In this document: positions 50,863 to 58,412 of the stretch, one piece after another
How the letters are laid out: the number at the start of each line of letters is the position of its first letter
Numbering within the stretch: the stretch's first letter is position 1
NCBI GenBank assembly: GCA_900557455.1
Contig: USSM01000004.1
Coordinates: 1 to 64,000 of the forward strand
Direction: 5' to 3'
DNA from: an uncultured Collinsella sp.
Lineage (GTDB): Bacteria; Actinomycetota; Coriobacteriia; Coriobacteriales; Coriobacteriaceae
DNA length: 64,000 bases
The notes under the pieces: model-generated
Database searches by the model: none
What the model was told of the DNA's origin: nothing
The model's input: the letters and a program-made list of their open reading frames with translations, nothing else
Made by a program: the position numbers and the translations under genes

Positions 50863-50895
50863 AACGGGCGCGAACCGGCAACGGTCGCGCCCGTT
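50863..50895 (+). terminator. terminator after the low-complexity membrane protein
   Basis: AACGGGCGCGA/TCGCGCCCGTT perfect 11-bp stem with an 11-base loop, followed by TACCTTGG. Weak T-run but stable stem. Confidence 0.65.
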
Positions 50896-50966
50896 TACCT
50901 TGGGCGACGAGATGGCAAGGCCCGTGCGATGGTAAGATGCTTTGGTGTGTAAAGAGGAGATTTGCC

Positions 50967-52286
50967 ATGAGCAAGACAATAGTTACGCCCACGCTATCGC
51001 TGGGCAACCACATCTATCTGTATCGTCTGCTGCGCGACGCGATTGGGTGCGGCAAGCAAACGTTTATGACGCAGGTCGAGGAGGCGCTCGCCGCCGGCGA
51101 CATGACCGCTTATGACCTGGGCTTCGAGTCCACGCGCGAGCTGCTCGAGGAGCTCGACGACTGCATTAGACTGACCGTCTTTAAGGGCGGTCGCCTGTAT
51201 GCCACCGTCATCGCCAACGATACCTGGGATGCCGCCCTTGCCAAGGGCGAGGACAAGCCCAAGGCAGCCAAGGGAGCCAAGCAGTCCTACAAAAAGAAAA
51301 AGCGCGGCGAGAAGGACCTCAAGGCCGTGCGCCCTAAGCACGTTAAGCGTCCCGAGCCCGAAGCCATGGTTGAAGCCGCGCCGGAACCCGAGCCCGAGGC
51401 AGAGATCGAAGTCGCTATTGAGGTAACAGCAGAAGCCGAAACCGAAATCGCCGCCACGACCGATTCCAAAGTCATATCCGAGCAGGAAGCCACTGCGGAG
51501 CTCGACGAGGCTCCCAAGTCGACAACCGAAGAAGCCGCTGACCAGCCTGAGACGCCTGCGTTCCAAAACAGCGATGTCTTTGGCGACGACTTTGGCGACG
51601 AGGCTGAGGACGATCAGTCCGACGAGCCCGCCGATCAAAGCGCTACCGAGTCGGCGCCGGAGCCCGAGACGCCGCAGCCCGCCATCTCGCTCACGGTCGT
51701 CTATGATCCCGAGAACGCCAACGCCGGCATCACCACCATGGCATCCACGCCCATCGAGGTAAAGCCGAGCGTCGAGAACGAGAACGCGACGCAGGTTGAG
51801 GTTGAAACTGCAGCTGCAGACGCGCCCGTCACCGTGGAGCCCGCAGATTCCACGATCAAGCCGAAAACGACGCCGGAGTCCGCACCCGTCATCGAGTCCG
51901 TGCTCACCTCTGCTTGCGACCAAATTCCCGCACCGGCACCGGCTTCGGCACCCGCAGCAGCCCCAACCCCCGCACCTGCAGCGCCCGCCATCCCCAAGGA
52001 CTTCCCCGTCGATTTCACAACCGAGATCTTCTGCCCCGGCCCGCTTCTGCACCAGCTGTCAACCTATCTCCCCTACGGCGCCGACACCCTCGGCATCGTC
52101 GGCGAGTACTACTGGATCGCCCGCGAGCGCGGTACCATCGAGGTCGCGCGAAACCGCGCAAGCTTCCCCCTGCGTTACACGCAGGCCGGCGAGCGCCGCG
52201 AAGTCACCGTGCGCATCCGCCGCAACACCACCGGAGGCCTCGGAGCCACCTGGACCATCGACAAAGTCGAAGAACCCGAGCAGTAA
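50967..52286 (+). CDS. protein with two small domains joined by a long acidic/Pro-rich linker, unknown
   Basis: A 439-aa protein of no recognised family. Residues 1-90 are a compact, possibly DNA- or RNA-binding, domain (LGNHIYLYRLLRDAIGCGKQ, then LEELDDCIRLTVFKGGRLYATVI). Residues 95-125 are Lys-rich (SYKKKKRGEKDLK). Residues 130-345 are Glu/Ala/Pro/Thr-rich and disordered. Residues 350-439 form a second domain (FTTEIFCPGPLLHQLSTYLP ... GLGATWTIDKVEE). No TM or signal. GAGGAG precedes ATG 50967. The mix of a folded head, basic patch and acidic tail suggests a nucleic-acid-associated scaffold. Confidence 0.65.
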   Translation: MSKTIVTPTLSLGNHIYLYRLLRDAIGCGKQTFMTQVEEALAAGDMTAYDLGFESTRELLEELDDCIRLTVFKGGRLYATVIANDTWDAALAKGEDKPKAAKGAKQSYKKKKRGEKDLKAVRPKHVKRPEPEAMVEAAPEPEPEAEIEVAIEVTAEAETEIAATTDSKVISEQEATAELDEAPKSTTEEAADQPETPAFQNSDVFGDDFGDEAEDDQSDEPADQSATESAPEPETPQPAISLTVVYDPENANAGITTMASTPIEVKPSVENENATQVEVETAAADAPVTVEPADSTIKPKTTPESAPVIESVLTSACDQIPAPAPASAPAAAPTPAPAAPAIPKDFPVDFTTEIFCPGPLLHQLSTYLPYGADTLGIVGEYYWIARERGTIEVARNRASFPLRYTQAGERREVTVRIRRNTTGGLGATWTIDKVEEPEQ

Positions 52287-52290
52287 CGAC

Positions 52291-52326
52291 AAACGGCTCA
52301 AATCCAAATCAGGATTTGAGCCGTTT
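52291..52326. terminator. bidirectional terminator
   Basis: AAACGGCTCAAATCC pairs perfectly with GGATTTGAGCCGTTT (15 bp) around 6 bases, followed by TTTATTTG on the plus strand. Lies between convergent 50967-52286 and ettA. Confidence 0.88.
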
Positions 52327-52364
52327 TTATTTGTTGATGTTACGTAACCAAACCAGCAATAAAC

Positions 52365-54044
52365 CTAGTCACGCGTGAGCTTGCGGTGGATACGATGCGG
52401 CTGGGCTGCGTCCTCGCCCAGGCGCTCGATGCGGTTGGCCTGATAGGCCTCGAAGTTGCCCTCGAACCAATACCAGTTGCCCGGATTTTCGTCGGTGCCC
52501 TCCCACGCCAGAATGTGCGTGGCGACGCGGTCCAGGAACATACGGTCGTGGCTAATGACCACCGAGCAGCCCGGGAACTCGAGCAGCGCCGCCTCGAGCG
52601 AGGACAGCGTCTCGACGTCGAGGTCGTTCGTGGGCTCGTCGAGGAGCAACAGGTTGCCGCCCTGCTTGAGCGTGAGCGCCAGGTTCAGACGGTTGCGCTC
52701 GCCGCCGGAGAGCACGCCAGCGCGCTTCTGCTGGTCCTGGCCCTTAAAGCCAAAGCTCGCCACATAAGCGCGGCTCGGAACCTCGGTCTCGCCGACCATC
52801 ATGTGGTCCAGGCCGTCCGAGACGACCTCCCATAGGTTCTTGTCGGGGTCGATGCCGGAACGGTTCTGGTCGACGTAAGAGATCTTGACGGTCTCGCCCA
52901 CCTCGAGCTCGCCCGAAGTCAGCGGCTCCAGACCCACAATCGTCTTGAACAGTGTGGTCTTGCCCACGCCGTTGGGACCGATCACGCCCACGATGCCGTT
53001 GCGCGGCAGGGTGAACGAAAGGTCATCGATGAGCACGCGGCCATCGAACTCCTTGTGCAGATGATGGGCCTCGAGCACCTTGTTGCCCAAACGCGGGCCC
53101 ACAGGGATGCGGATGTCGGTCCAGTCGAGCTTCTGGCTTGCGCGGGCCTCGGCCTCCATCTCCTCGTAGCGAGCAAGACGGGCCTTGTTCTTTGCCTGGC
53201 GAGCCTTGGGCGAGCTGCGTACCCACTCGAGCTCGGCCTCCATCCGCTTGGCGAGCTTGGCGTCACGGTTGCCCTGAGCCTCGATACGCGCGGCCTTGGT
53301 CTCCAGATACGTTGAGTAGTTGCCCTTGTAGGGATAAAGGTGACCGCGGTCAACCTCGCAGATCCACTCGGCAACGTTATCCAGAAAGTAGCGATCGTGC
53401 GTAACGGCAAGCACCGCGCCCTGGTAGTTGTGCAGGAAGTGCTCGAGCCACAGGATCGACTCGGCGTCCAGGTGGTTCGTGGGCTCGTCGAGCAGCAGCA
53501 GGTCGGGAGCCTCGAGCAGCAGCTTGCACAGGGCCACGCGACGACGCTCGCCGCCGGAAAGCACGTTGACCGGCATGTCGGAATCGGGCAGCTGCAGGGC
53601 GTCCATGGCCTGGCCGAGCTTGGAATCGATATCCCAGCCGTCGGCGGCGTCGATCTCGTCCTGGAGCTTGCCCATCTCGGCCATGAGGGCGTCCATGTCG
53701 CAATCCGGGTCGCACATCTCCTCGCCGATCTTATTGAAGCGATCGACCTTGGCGATCATATCACCAAACGCCATGCGCACGTTCTCGATGACGGTCTTGT
53801 CGTCATCGAGCGGCGGCTCCTGCTGCAGGATGCCCACAGTGTAGCCGGGGGTGAGCCTGGCATCGCCGTTGGAGACCTCCTCGATGCCGGCCATGATCTT
53901 GAGCAGGGTCGACTTGCCCATGCCGTTGGGACCCACAACGCCGATCTTGGCACCGGGGTAGAAGCTCAGGGTCACGTCGTCAAGGATCACCTTGTCGCCA
54001 TGGGCCTTGCGAGCCTGATACATCTGGTAGATAAACTCCGCCAT
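52365..54044 (-). CDS. ettA: energy-dependent translational throttle protein EttA (ABC-F)
   Basis: A 559-aa ABC-F protein with two ATPase domains and no TM segments. Walker A GPNGMGKST and GPNGVGKTT, signatures LSGGERRR and LSGGERNR, Walker B LLLLDEPTNHLD and LLLLDEPTNDLD. The interdomain linker (about 240-310) with a Lys/Arg-rich segment (SSPKARQAKNKARLARYEE) is the P-site tRNA interaction motif; N-terminal MAEFIYQMYQARKAHGDKVIL is EttA-specific. It gates translation elongation according to ATP/ADP ratio. Confidence 0.94.
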   Translation of the reverse strand: MAEFIYQMYQARKAHGDKVILDDVTLSFYPGAKIGVVGPNGMGKSTLLKIMAGIEEVSNGDARLTPGYTVGILQQEPPLDDDKTVIENVRMAFGDMIAKVDRFNKIGEEMCDPDCDMDALMAEMGKLQDEIDAADGWDIDSKLGQAMDALQLPDSDMPVNVLSGGERRRVALCKLLLEAPDLLLLDEPTNHLDAESILWLEHFLHNYQGAVLAVTHDRYFLDNVAEWICEVDRGHLYPYKGNYSTYLETKAARIEAQGNRDAKLAKRMEAELEWVRSSPKARQAKNKARLARYEEMEAEARASQKLDWTDIRIPVGPRLGNKVLEAHHLHKEFDGRVLIDDLSFTLPRNGIVGVIGPNGVGKTTLFKTIVGLEPLTSGELEVGETVKISYVDQNRSGIDPDKNLWEVVSDGLDHMMVGETEVPSRAYVASFGFKGQDQQKRAGVLSGGERNRLNLALTLKQGGNLLLLDEPTNDLDVETLSSLEAALLEFPGCSVVISHDRMFLDRVATHILAWEGTDENPGNWYWFEGNFEAYQANRIERLGEDAAQPHRIHRKLTRD

Positions 54045-54229
54045 ATGCCTGTTTTATCCTTTCTACCTGCTGTTTTCCTATTCTTGTTTCGCTTTAGTGG
54101 AAACGAAATAAGGAAATCAGCTCTGAAACGTAACGAAATAGGGGCATGGTTGCCCATACCCCCTAATACTACCTGGGAAAAGTTCCCCCGGAACATACTA
54201 TGAACTGCGTACGCTAGTTTTCCGCAACC

Positions 54230-54934
54230 TTAGCGAGCGGCTCGCTGCGATTTGCGCCACAGCAGATACGAGTAGACGTAGACGGCTCCAACCGAACCAA
54301 ACGCCAGAACCGCAATCACCGCGGCGACGACTTCACTCGAAAGCACGCTACCCGCCACGCCCATCACAATCAGGCCAAAGCCCAGCACCATAAAGCAGGC
54401 ACCGCCAAAGCGCTGCGTACGGCGCCAGTTCTCGGGATTGGCAAGCGCCCAAGGCGTCTTGATACCGAGCGTATAGTTCTGCTTCACACGCGGCAAGTAG
54501 TTGCCTACGCCGATGAACAGCAAACCGACAACACCGGAAATCAGCACGTTAACCGAACCGACCGCCGGCACCACGCCCCAGACCGTAAGCTCTCCCAGCC
54601 AGCTTATGGCGCACATGAACAAGGTGAAGGCGATTACGAAGCCCTGATAGAACTTGCCCGAGGTTCGATATGCCTCACCTTTGGGATCGATGCGCGGCAC
54701 CACGCAGAACATTGCGAGAAGCACCAGAGGCAGCACGCCGAGCGCGGAGGCCATCCAGCTGGGACCCCAACCGTCGACGGCGCCGTTCGCGCCCCAGTGC
54801 GTGGGAATCTGCCCAGGCAAGCTCGGCATCACCATGAGATGCGCTACGACATTGGCGACGCACAGAGCGACCAGCGCAATCCACACGCGCGACGATACCC
54901 CCGTGGGGTGAATGCCCTTGTTTTCGTTATTCAT
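54230..54934 (-). CDS. sdpI: SdpI family membrane protein
   Basis: A 234-aa membrane protein with six or seven TM helices. The DUF1648-like start (MPSLPGQIPTHWGANGAVDGWG) and the SdpI C-terminal part (VGNYLPRVKQNYTLGIKTPWALANPENW) are both clear. In Bacillus subtilis SdpI protects from the SdpC toxin and sequesters the repressor SdpR. The start at 54934 overlaps the sdpR-like gene by 8 bases; a GTG nine bases earlier is possible. No sdpABC toxin genes are present, so this is an orphan immunity/signalling pair. Confidence 0.88.
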   Translation of the reverse strand: MNNENKGIHPTGVSSRVWIALVALCVANVVAHLMVMPSLPGQIPTHWGANGAVDGWGPSWMASALGVLPLVLLAMFCVVPRIDPKGEAYRTSGKFYQGFVIAFTLFMCAISWLGELTVWGVVPAVGSVNVLISGVVGLLFIGVGNYLPRVKQNYTLGIKTPWALANPENWRRTQRFGGACFMVLGFGLIVMGVAGSVLSSEVVAAVIAVLAFGSVGAVYVYSYLLWRKSQRAAR

Positions 54935-55205
54935 CCTTATCACCTTCCGTGTTTGTAAAGCCCATAAACCAACCGATCAAGTCCTGCATGACGGTAGTGT
55001 TTAAGCTGTATACGATGTTTTGACCATGACGTTCGTCGGTTACCAACCCGGCGTTTTTGAGCGTCGCCAAGTGATGGCTCAGCGACGGCTTACTGATATC
55101 GAAATGCTCGGCAAGCTCCCCCGCCGTGCAATTGCCCTCGCGCAGCAACTCCAAAATGCGCCGTCGCGTTGGATCGGCAAGCGCCTTAAAACCCTCTCCC
55201 GGCAT
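54927..55205 (-). CDS. sdpR: ArsR family repressor, SdpR-like
   Basis: A 92-aa winged-helix repressor: KALADPTRRRILELLREGNCTAGELAEHFDISKPSLSHHLATLKNAGLV, with a C-terminal hydrophobic helix (MQDLIGWFMG). No metal-binding cysteine motif is seen, in line with SdpR rather than metal sensors. AAGGGGG precedes ATG 55205. It overlaps sdpI by 8 bases. It most likely represses its own operon at the TTAGA/TCTAA sites around 55254-55277. Confidence 0.88.
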   Translation of the reverse strand: MPGEGFKALADPTRRRILELLREGNCTAGELAEHFDISKPSLSHHLATLKNAGLVTDERHGQNIVYSLNTTVMQDLIGWFMGFTNTEGDKDE

Positions 55206-55239
55206 AAGACCCCCTTTCATCATCTCTCATGACGCGCAC

Positions 55240-55277
55240 ACTATACTCGATATTTAGATGTTTGTCTAACTATCTAA
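55240..55277 (-). promoter_or_regulatory. sdpRI promoter with overlapping operator
   Basis: On the minus strand TAGACA (55268-55263), 17 bases, TATAGT (55245-55240). TTAGA-N6-TCTAA plus a second TCTAA (55254-55277) overlap the -35 region, as expected for an ArsR-type repressor operator. Confidence 0.65.
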
Positions 55278-55291
55278 TACAGGAACATCTA

Positions 55292-55320
55292 TAGAACATT
55301 CGTTCGTATTTAGCTACAAT
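55292..55320 (+). promoter_or_regulatory. promoter of the 28-aa candidate toxin
   Basis: TAGAAC (55292-55297), 17 bases, TACAAT (55315-55320). The expected RNA start (about 55326) coincides with the first base of TTGAAGCAGATGG, which is complementary to 55539-55551. Confidence 0.55.
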
Positions 55321-55371
55321 GGAAGTTGAAGCAGATGGGCCGGCTCCCTCTACCCGAGAAGGAGATGGACT

Positions 55372-55458
55372 ATGAGTATTGACGATGTCCTGACGTTGTT
55401 ATTGCTTGTAATCGCGGCTGTGGAGCTCGGCATCCACATTGGAGGTCGAATGAAATAG
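55372..55458 (+). CDS. 28-aa hydrophobic peptide, candidate type I toxin
   Basis: A short ORF with GAAGGAGATGG 4-8 bases before ATG. The peptide starts MSIDDVLTLLLLVI, has one hydrophobic helix of about 18 residues and ends in GGRMK. Size and charge pattern resemble holin-like type I toxins of Gram-positive bacteria. The mRNA 5' end (55326-55338) is perfectly complementary over 13 bases to a site 80 bases after the stop (55539-55551), a feature of several type I toxin mRNAs that keeps translation off. An antisense promoter lies just beyond. Toxicity is not shown; a harmless regulatory miniprotein is possible. Confidence 0.65.
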   Translation: MSIDDVLTLLLLVIAAVELGIHIGGRMK

Positions 55459-55549
55459 CCGCCCCCGCGTAATGCGAAGACGGCCACTTCTCACGCTACA
55501 AACGTGTTTTGGAGTTGGCCAACCCGCTGCAACGGGTGCCATCTGCTTC
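55450..55549 (-). ncRNA. predicted antisense RNA opposing the 28-aa toxin ORF
   Basis: A minus-strand promoter (55579-55551) would start an RNA at about 55549 with GAAGCAGATGG. It would end at a hairpin GCCGTCTTCGC/GCGGGGGCGGC (about 55482-55456; three G-U pairs), followed by TATTTCATT. The predicted RNA is about 100 bases and covers the last codons and the 3' region of the toxin mRNA. Predicted from sequence only. Confidence 0.5.
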
Positions 55550-55550
55550 A

Positions 55551-55579
55551 ATCTTATGCGAATCCCGACCCCATTTCAA
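55551..55579 (-). promoter_or_regulatory. promoter for the predicted antisense RNA
   Basis: On the minus strand TTGAAA (55579-55574), exactly 17 bases, TAAGAT (55556-55551). -35 5/6, -10 4/6. The transcript would begin with the same bases as the toxin mRNA. Confidence 0.5.
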
Positions 55580-55666
55580 CAAGCCCCAAGGGCTCAAATG
55601 AAATCGTGATAATACCTATAATGACGATAACTAAAACACGATTCGCTTCCCCATCGGAGGATGTCT

Positions 55667-56458
55667 ATGACCGAAACTGCTGCTCTCGTCGAGACGCGCG
55701 ATACCAAGCTCGAGATCATCATGGGCCGCGAGGCACTTAATAAACTCGCCAACGCCACGGTGTTGGTGCTCGGCTGCGGAGGCGTGGGCTCCAATTGCTG
55801 CGAGGCACTTGCCCGCGGCGGCATTGGTCATTTTGTAATTCTGGACAAGGACATCATCGCGCCCAGCAATATCAATCGCCAGGCCATCGCCTTTCACAGC
55901 ACCATCGGCAAGCGCAAGGTTGACGTGATGGAAGCCATGATTCGCGATATCAATCCCGCCGCCACCGTTATCAAGCGCACCGAATACCTGCTGAGCGACA
56001 ACATCGACGAGTTCTTCGCGAGCGTTTTGGAGCAAACAGACGGCAAGCTCGACTACGTCGTCGACGCCATCGACACCATCTCGGCCAAGCTCACCATTGC
56101 CAAATATGCTCAGGACCACGACATTCGTTTGGTTAGCTCCATGGGCGGGGCCAACAAGCTCCATCCCGAGTGCCTCCGCTTTGCCGACATTTTCGATACG
56201 GTACGTGACCCCATGAGCCGCATTATGCGCAAAGAATGCAAGAAGCGCGGAATCAAGAGCCTACACGTACTGTTTAGCTGCGAGGAATCGGTTAAGACAC
56301 AGCCCCGCGACCCTTCCAACATCCACGAGCGCACCGAGCTGGGAACCGCCAGCTTTATGCCGCCCATCATGGGCCAGATGATCGCCGGCGAGGTTATCCG
56401 CCAGATCAGCGGTCGCGGCATCGAGCGCGTGCGCGCCGATGGCCAGCGCCTAGACTAG
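55667..56458 (+). CDS. tcdA: tRNA threonylcarbamoyladenosine dehydratase
   Basis: A 263-aa E1-like (ThiF/MoeB fold) enzyme of the TcdA/CsdL type, which cyclises t6A37 in tRNA to ct6A. Nucleotide motif VLVLGCGGVGSNCCEALARGG, then LDKDIIAPSNINRQ; the segment VVDAIDTISAKL and SSMGGANKLHP are TcdA-like. GGAGG is directly before ATG 55661, so the second ATG at 55667, 6 bases later, is the likely start. TatD follows 14 bases later, suggesting an operon. Confidence 0.9.
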   Translation: MTETAALVETRDTKLEIIMGREALNKLANATVLVLGCGGVGSNCCEALARGGIGHFVILDKDIIAPSNINRQAIAFHSTIGKRKVDVMEAMIRDINPAATVIKRTEYLLSDNIDEFFASVLEQTDGKLDYVVDAIDTISAKLTIAKYAQDHDIRLVSSMGGANKLHPECLRFADIFDTVRDPMSRIMRKECKKRGIKSLHVLFSCEESVKTQPRDPSNIHERTELGTASFMPPIMGQMIAGEVIRQISGRGIERVRADGQRLD

Positions 56459-56472
56459 CGGAGCGCACCGAG

Positions 56473-57255
56473 ATGGAGCCCCGGTTATTTGATGCACACT
56501 GCCATCTTGATTTAATGGCCCACCCGGACGCCGTTGCCGATGAGGCAACGGCGCTGGGCTTGGGTCTATTTGATTGCGGCGTCGATCCACGCGACTTTTC
56601 GGCCGCAAACGAGCGCGCTCGTCGCCACCCGGGCATCATCGCCGGCGTTGGGCTTCACCCCTGGTGGCTCGCCGATGGCCACTGCGGTTTTGCCGAAGTC
56701 AATCTGCTTTGCGAAGTTGCTGCCCAAGAACGCTACATCGGCGAAGTCGGACTCGACTTTTCCGCGCGCTTTGCTGGAAGTGAGCCGCTACAAATACAGG
56801 CACTTAACCGGCTCTGCGATGCGCTCGTGCAGCATCCTCTTACCGGGCGCGTGATATCAATTCACGCCGTTCGTTCGGCAGGAGCCGTACTGGACGTCCT
56901 CGAATCGCATGGACTACTCATCCCAAACCCCGACTCCCCCGCTATCATCTTCCACTGGTTTAGCGGCACTTCGGGCGAACTCACCCGCGCGCGTAATGCG
57001 GGCTGCTATTTTTCCGTCAACGAACGCATGCTCGCGACCAAGCGCGGTCGCGAATACGCACGACAGATTCCACTCGACCGCCTACTGCTCGAGACCGATG
57101 CGCCGGCCGAGCCAAACACAGAAACAAGCACGCAGTCGCTCATCAGGTCGCTCACAAGGACCTCAGAACGCATCACCTCGCTCAAAAACTGCGACGCAAA
57201 GCGCATCGAGTCGATAGTTTTAACAAATGCGCGCTCTGTTTTTGACCTTCGCTAA
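56473..57255 (+). CDS. TatD family metal-dependent hydrolase
   Basis: A 260-aa TIM-barrel metallohydrolase. Metal-site motifs: FDAHCHLDL (two His), VGLHPWW, IGEVGLDF (Glu), IHAVRSAG (His), FHWFSGT (His), LLLETDAP (Asp). TatD enzymes are 3'-5' DNA/RNA exonucleases or D-aminoacyl-tRNA-type hydrolases. Second gene after tcdA. A long inverted repeat begins 5 bases after its stop. Confidence 0.88.
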   Translation: MEPRLFDAHCHLDLMAHPDAVADEATALGLGLFDCGVDPRDFSAANERARRHPGIIAGVGLHPWWLADGHCGFAEVNLLCEVAAQERYIGEVGLDFSARFAGSEPLQIQALNRLCDALVQHPLTGRVISIHAVRSAGAVLDVLESHGLLIPNPDSPAIIFHWFSGTSGELTRARNAGCYFSVNERMLATKRGREYARQIPLDRLLLETDAPAEPNTETSTQSLIRSLTRTSERITSLKNCDAKRIESIVLTNARSVFDLR

Positions 57256-57260
57256 CCCCT

Positions 57261-57493
57261 GGTGTGCAAAAAATGCCAAATATGAGTACTGCTACCGGAA
57301 TGGATACATTTCTTTTAACTTTCCAACCGCCAGAATAATCCTCGATTGTCCGCTAATTAAAGCTTTTACAGTCATTCATCCTGCGTTTTCGCAAATCTTA
57401 AACCCCTCCAGACGCTCAAATCACGTCTGAAGGGGTTGATTTTGCTGCGACTAAATTAGTCACAGTACTCATATTTGGCATTTTTTGCACACC
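57261..57493. repeat. 31-bp perfect inverted repeat enclosing a terminator, between tatD and frlD
   Basis: Arms 57261-57291 and 57463-57493 are perfectly complementary over 31 bases; they contain the blocks TGCAAAAAATGCC and TATGAGTACTG. Inside, AACCCCTCCAGACG pairs with CGTCTGAAGGGGTT (57401-57437), a terminator-like hairpin. Flanks show no target-site duplication and there is no transposase. It separates convergent tatD and frlD. Confidence 0.8.
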
Positions 57494-57534
57494 GGGTCCC
57501 GAGGAGGCGCCTGCACCTCCCCGGGACCGCTCGG

Positions 57535-58398
57535 CTATTCGACGATTGGTGCTCCGTGGCCCCAAGAACCTTCCATGCCGCACACGGTCGAGGCAAACCC
57601 GGCAGCAAAGTCGAGCGCGCGCTCGATGGCCTCGGCGCCATCTTCACCACGCTTGGCGGAATCGAGATAGCACATCAAAAACGAGGTAAGGAACGAGTCG
57701 CCCGCCCCCATGGTGTCCTTCATGTCCGTTACCGGTTTAGCCAGCTGGCGGTAATAACGATCGCCGTCGTAAGCAATGCAGCCCTCGGCGCCCGCCGTAG
57801 CCGACACAAAACGCGGACCCAGGCCCTTCACCCATGCCAGACGCTCGCGAATCTCATCCTCACTCGCAGCATCCGCCGCACTAAAGAAAGCGAAATCGAC
57901 GTAGGGCGCAATCTGCTCGTAGTACTCGTCGGTAGAGTCGTCCGAAAAGTCAAAAGAGACCGTGACGCCCGCAGCCTTCAACTTGGGCAGCTCGCGCTCG
58001 GTAAAGCAATAGTTGCCCGAATGAACCACATCGAACTGCTTCATGTACGCAAGGTCAAAGCGATCGAGGACATAGCGCGCATCGCCACGGATACCGCCCT
58101 CGTTGGAGCCAAGGAAGACACGGTCACCGTCAACGACGGTCACGCGAGCCGCTCCGTTCTCGCCAATCATCTGCTCGCACTTGTCAAGCTCGATACCCTC
58201 ATCCTCGAGGCTTGCAATGACATGCTCGGCAGCGGCATCATTGCCAAAAATGCCCATGTATGCGGAGCGTGCGGCACCGCATTTCTTGGCATAAACGGCG
58301 AAGTTCACCGCATTGCCGCCGGGATACATAGTGTGGATATGCTCGTAGCGATCGACGACGTTGTCGCCAAATCCGAGCGCGTTAACGTTAAATGCCAT
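57535..58398 (-). CDS. frlD: PfkB-family kinase, likely fructoselysine 6-kinase
   Basis: A 287-aa ribokinase-type sugar kinase. GFGDNVVDRYEHIHTMYPGGNAVNFAVYAKKCG is the substrate domain typical of FrlD; the anion-hole/catalytic motif is KDTMGAGDSFL. It phosphorylates fructoselysine (or another Amadori compound) to the 6-phosphate, which FrlB, encoded just upstream, splits to lysine and glucose 6-phosphate. Assignment rests on the operon context plus family fit. Length matches the family. Confidence 0.85.
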   Translation of the reverse strand: MAFNVNALGFGDNVVDRYEHIHTMYPGGNAVNFAVYAKKCGAARSAYMGIFGNDAAAEHVIASLEDEGIELDKCEQMIGENGAARVTVVDGDRVFLGSNEGGIRGDARYVLDRFDLAYMKQFDVVHSGNYCFTERELPKLKAAGVTVSFDFSDDSTDEYYEQIAPYVDFAFFSAADAASEDEIRERLAWVKGLGPRFVSATAGAEGCIAYDGDRYYRQLAKPVTDMKDTMGAGDSFLTSFLMCYLDSAKRGEDGAEAIERALDFAAGFASTVCGMEGSWGHGAPIVE

Positions 58399-58412
58399 GG
58401 CCTTTGCCCCTT

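Noticed and set aside
57261..57493. Insertion sequence or transposon ends
   Set aside because: The inverted repeats are perfect, but there is no transposase frame inside, no target-site duplication, and the inside is a terminator.
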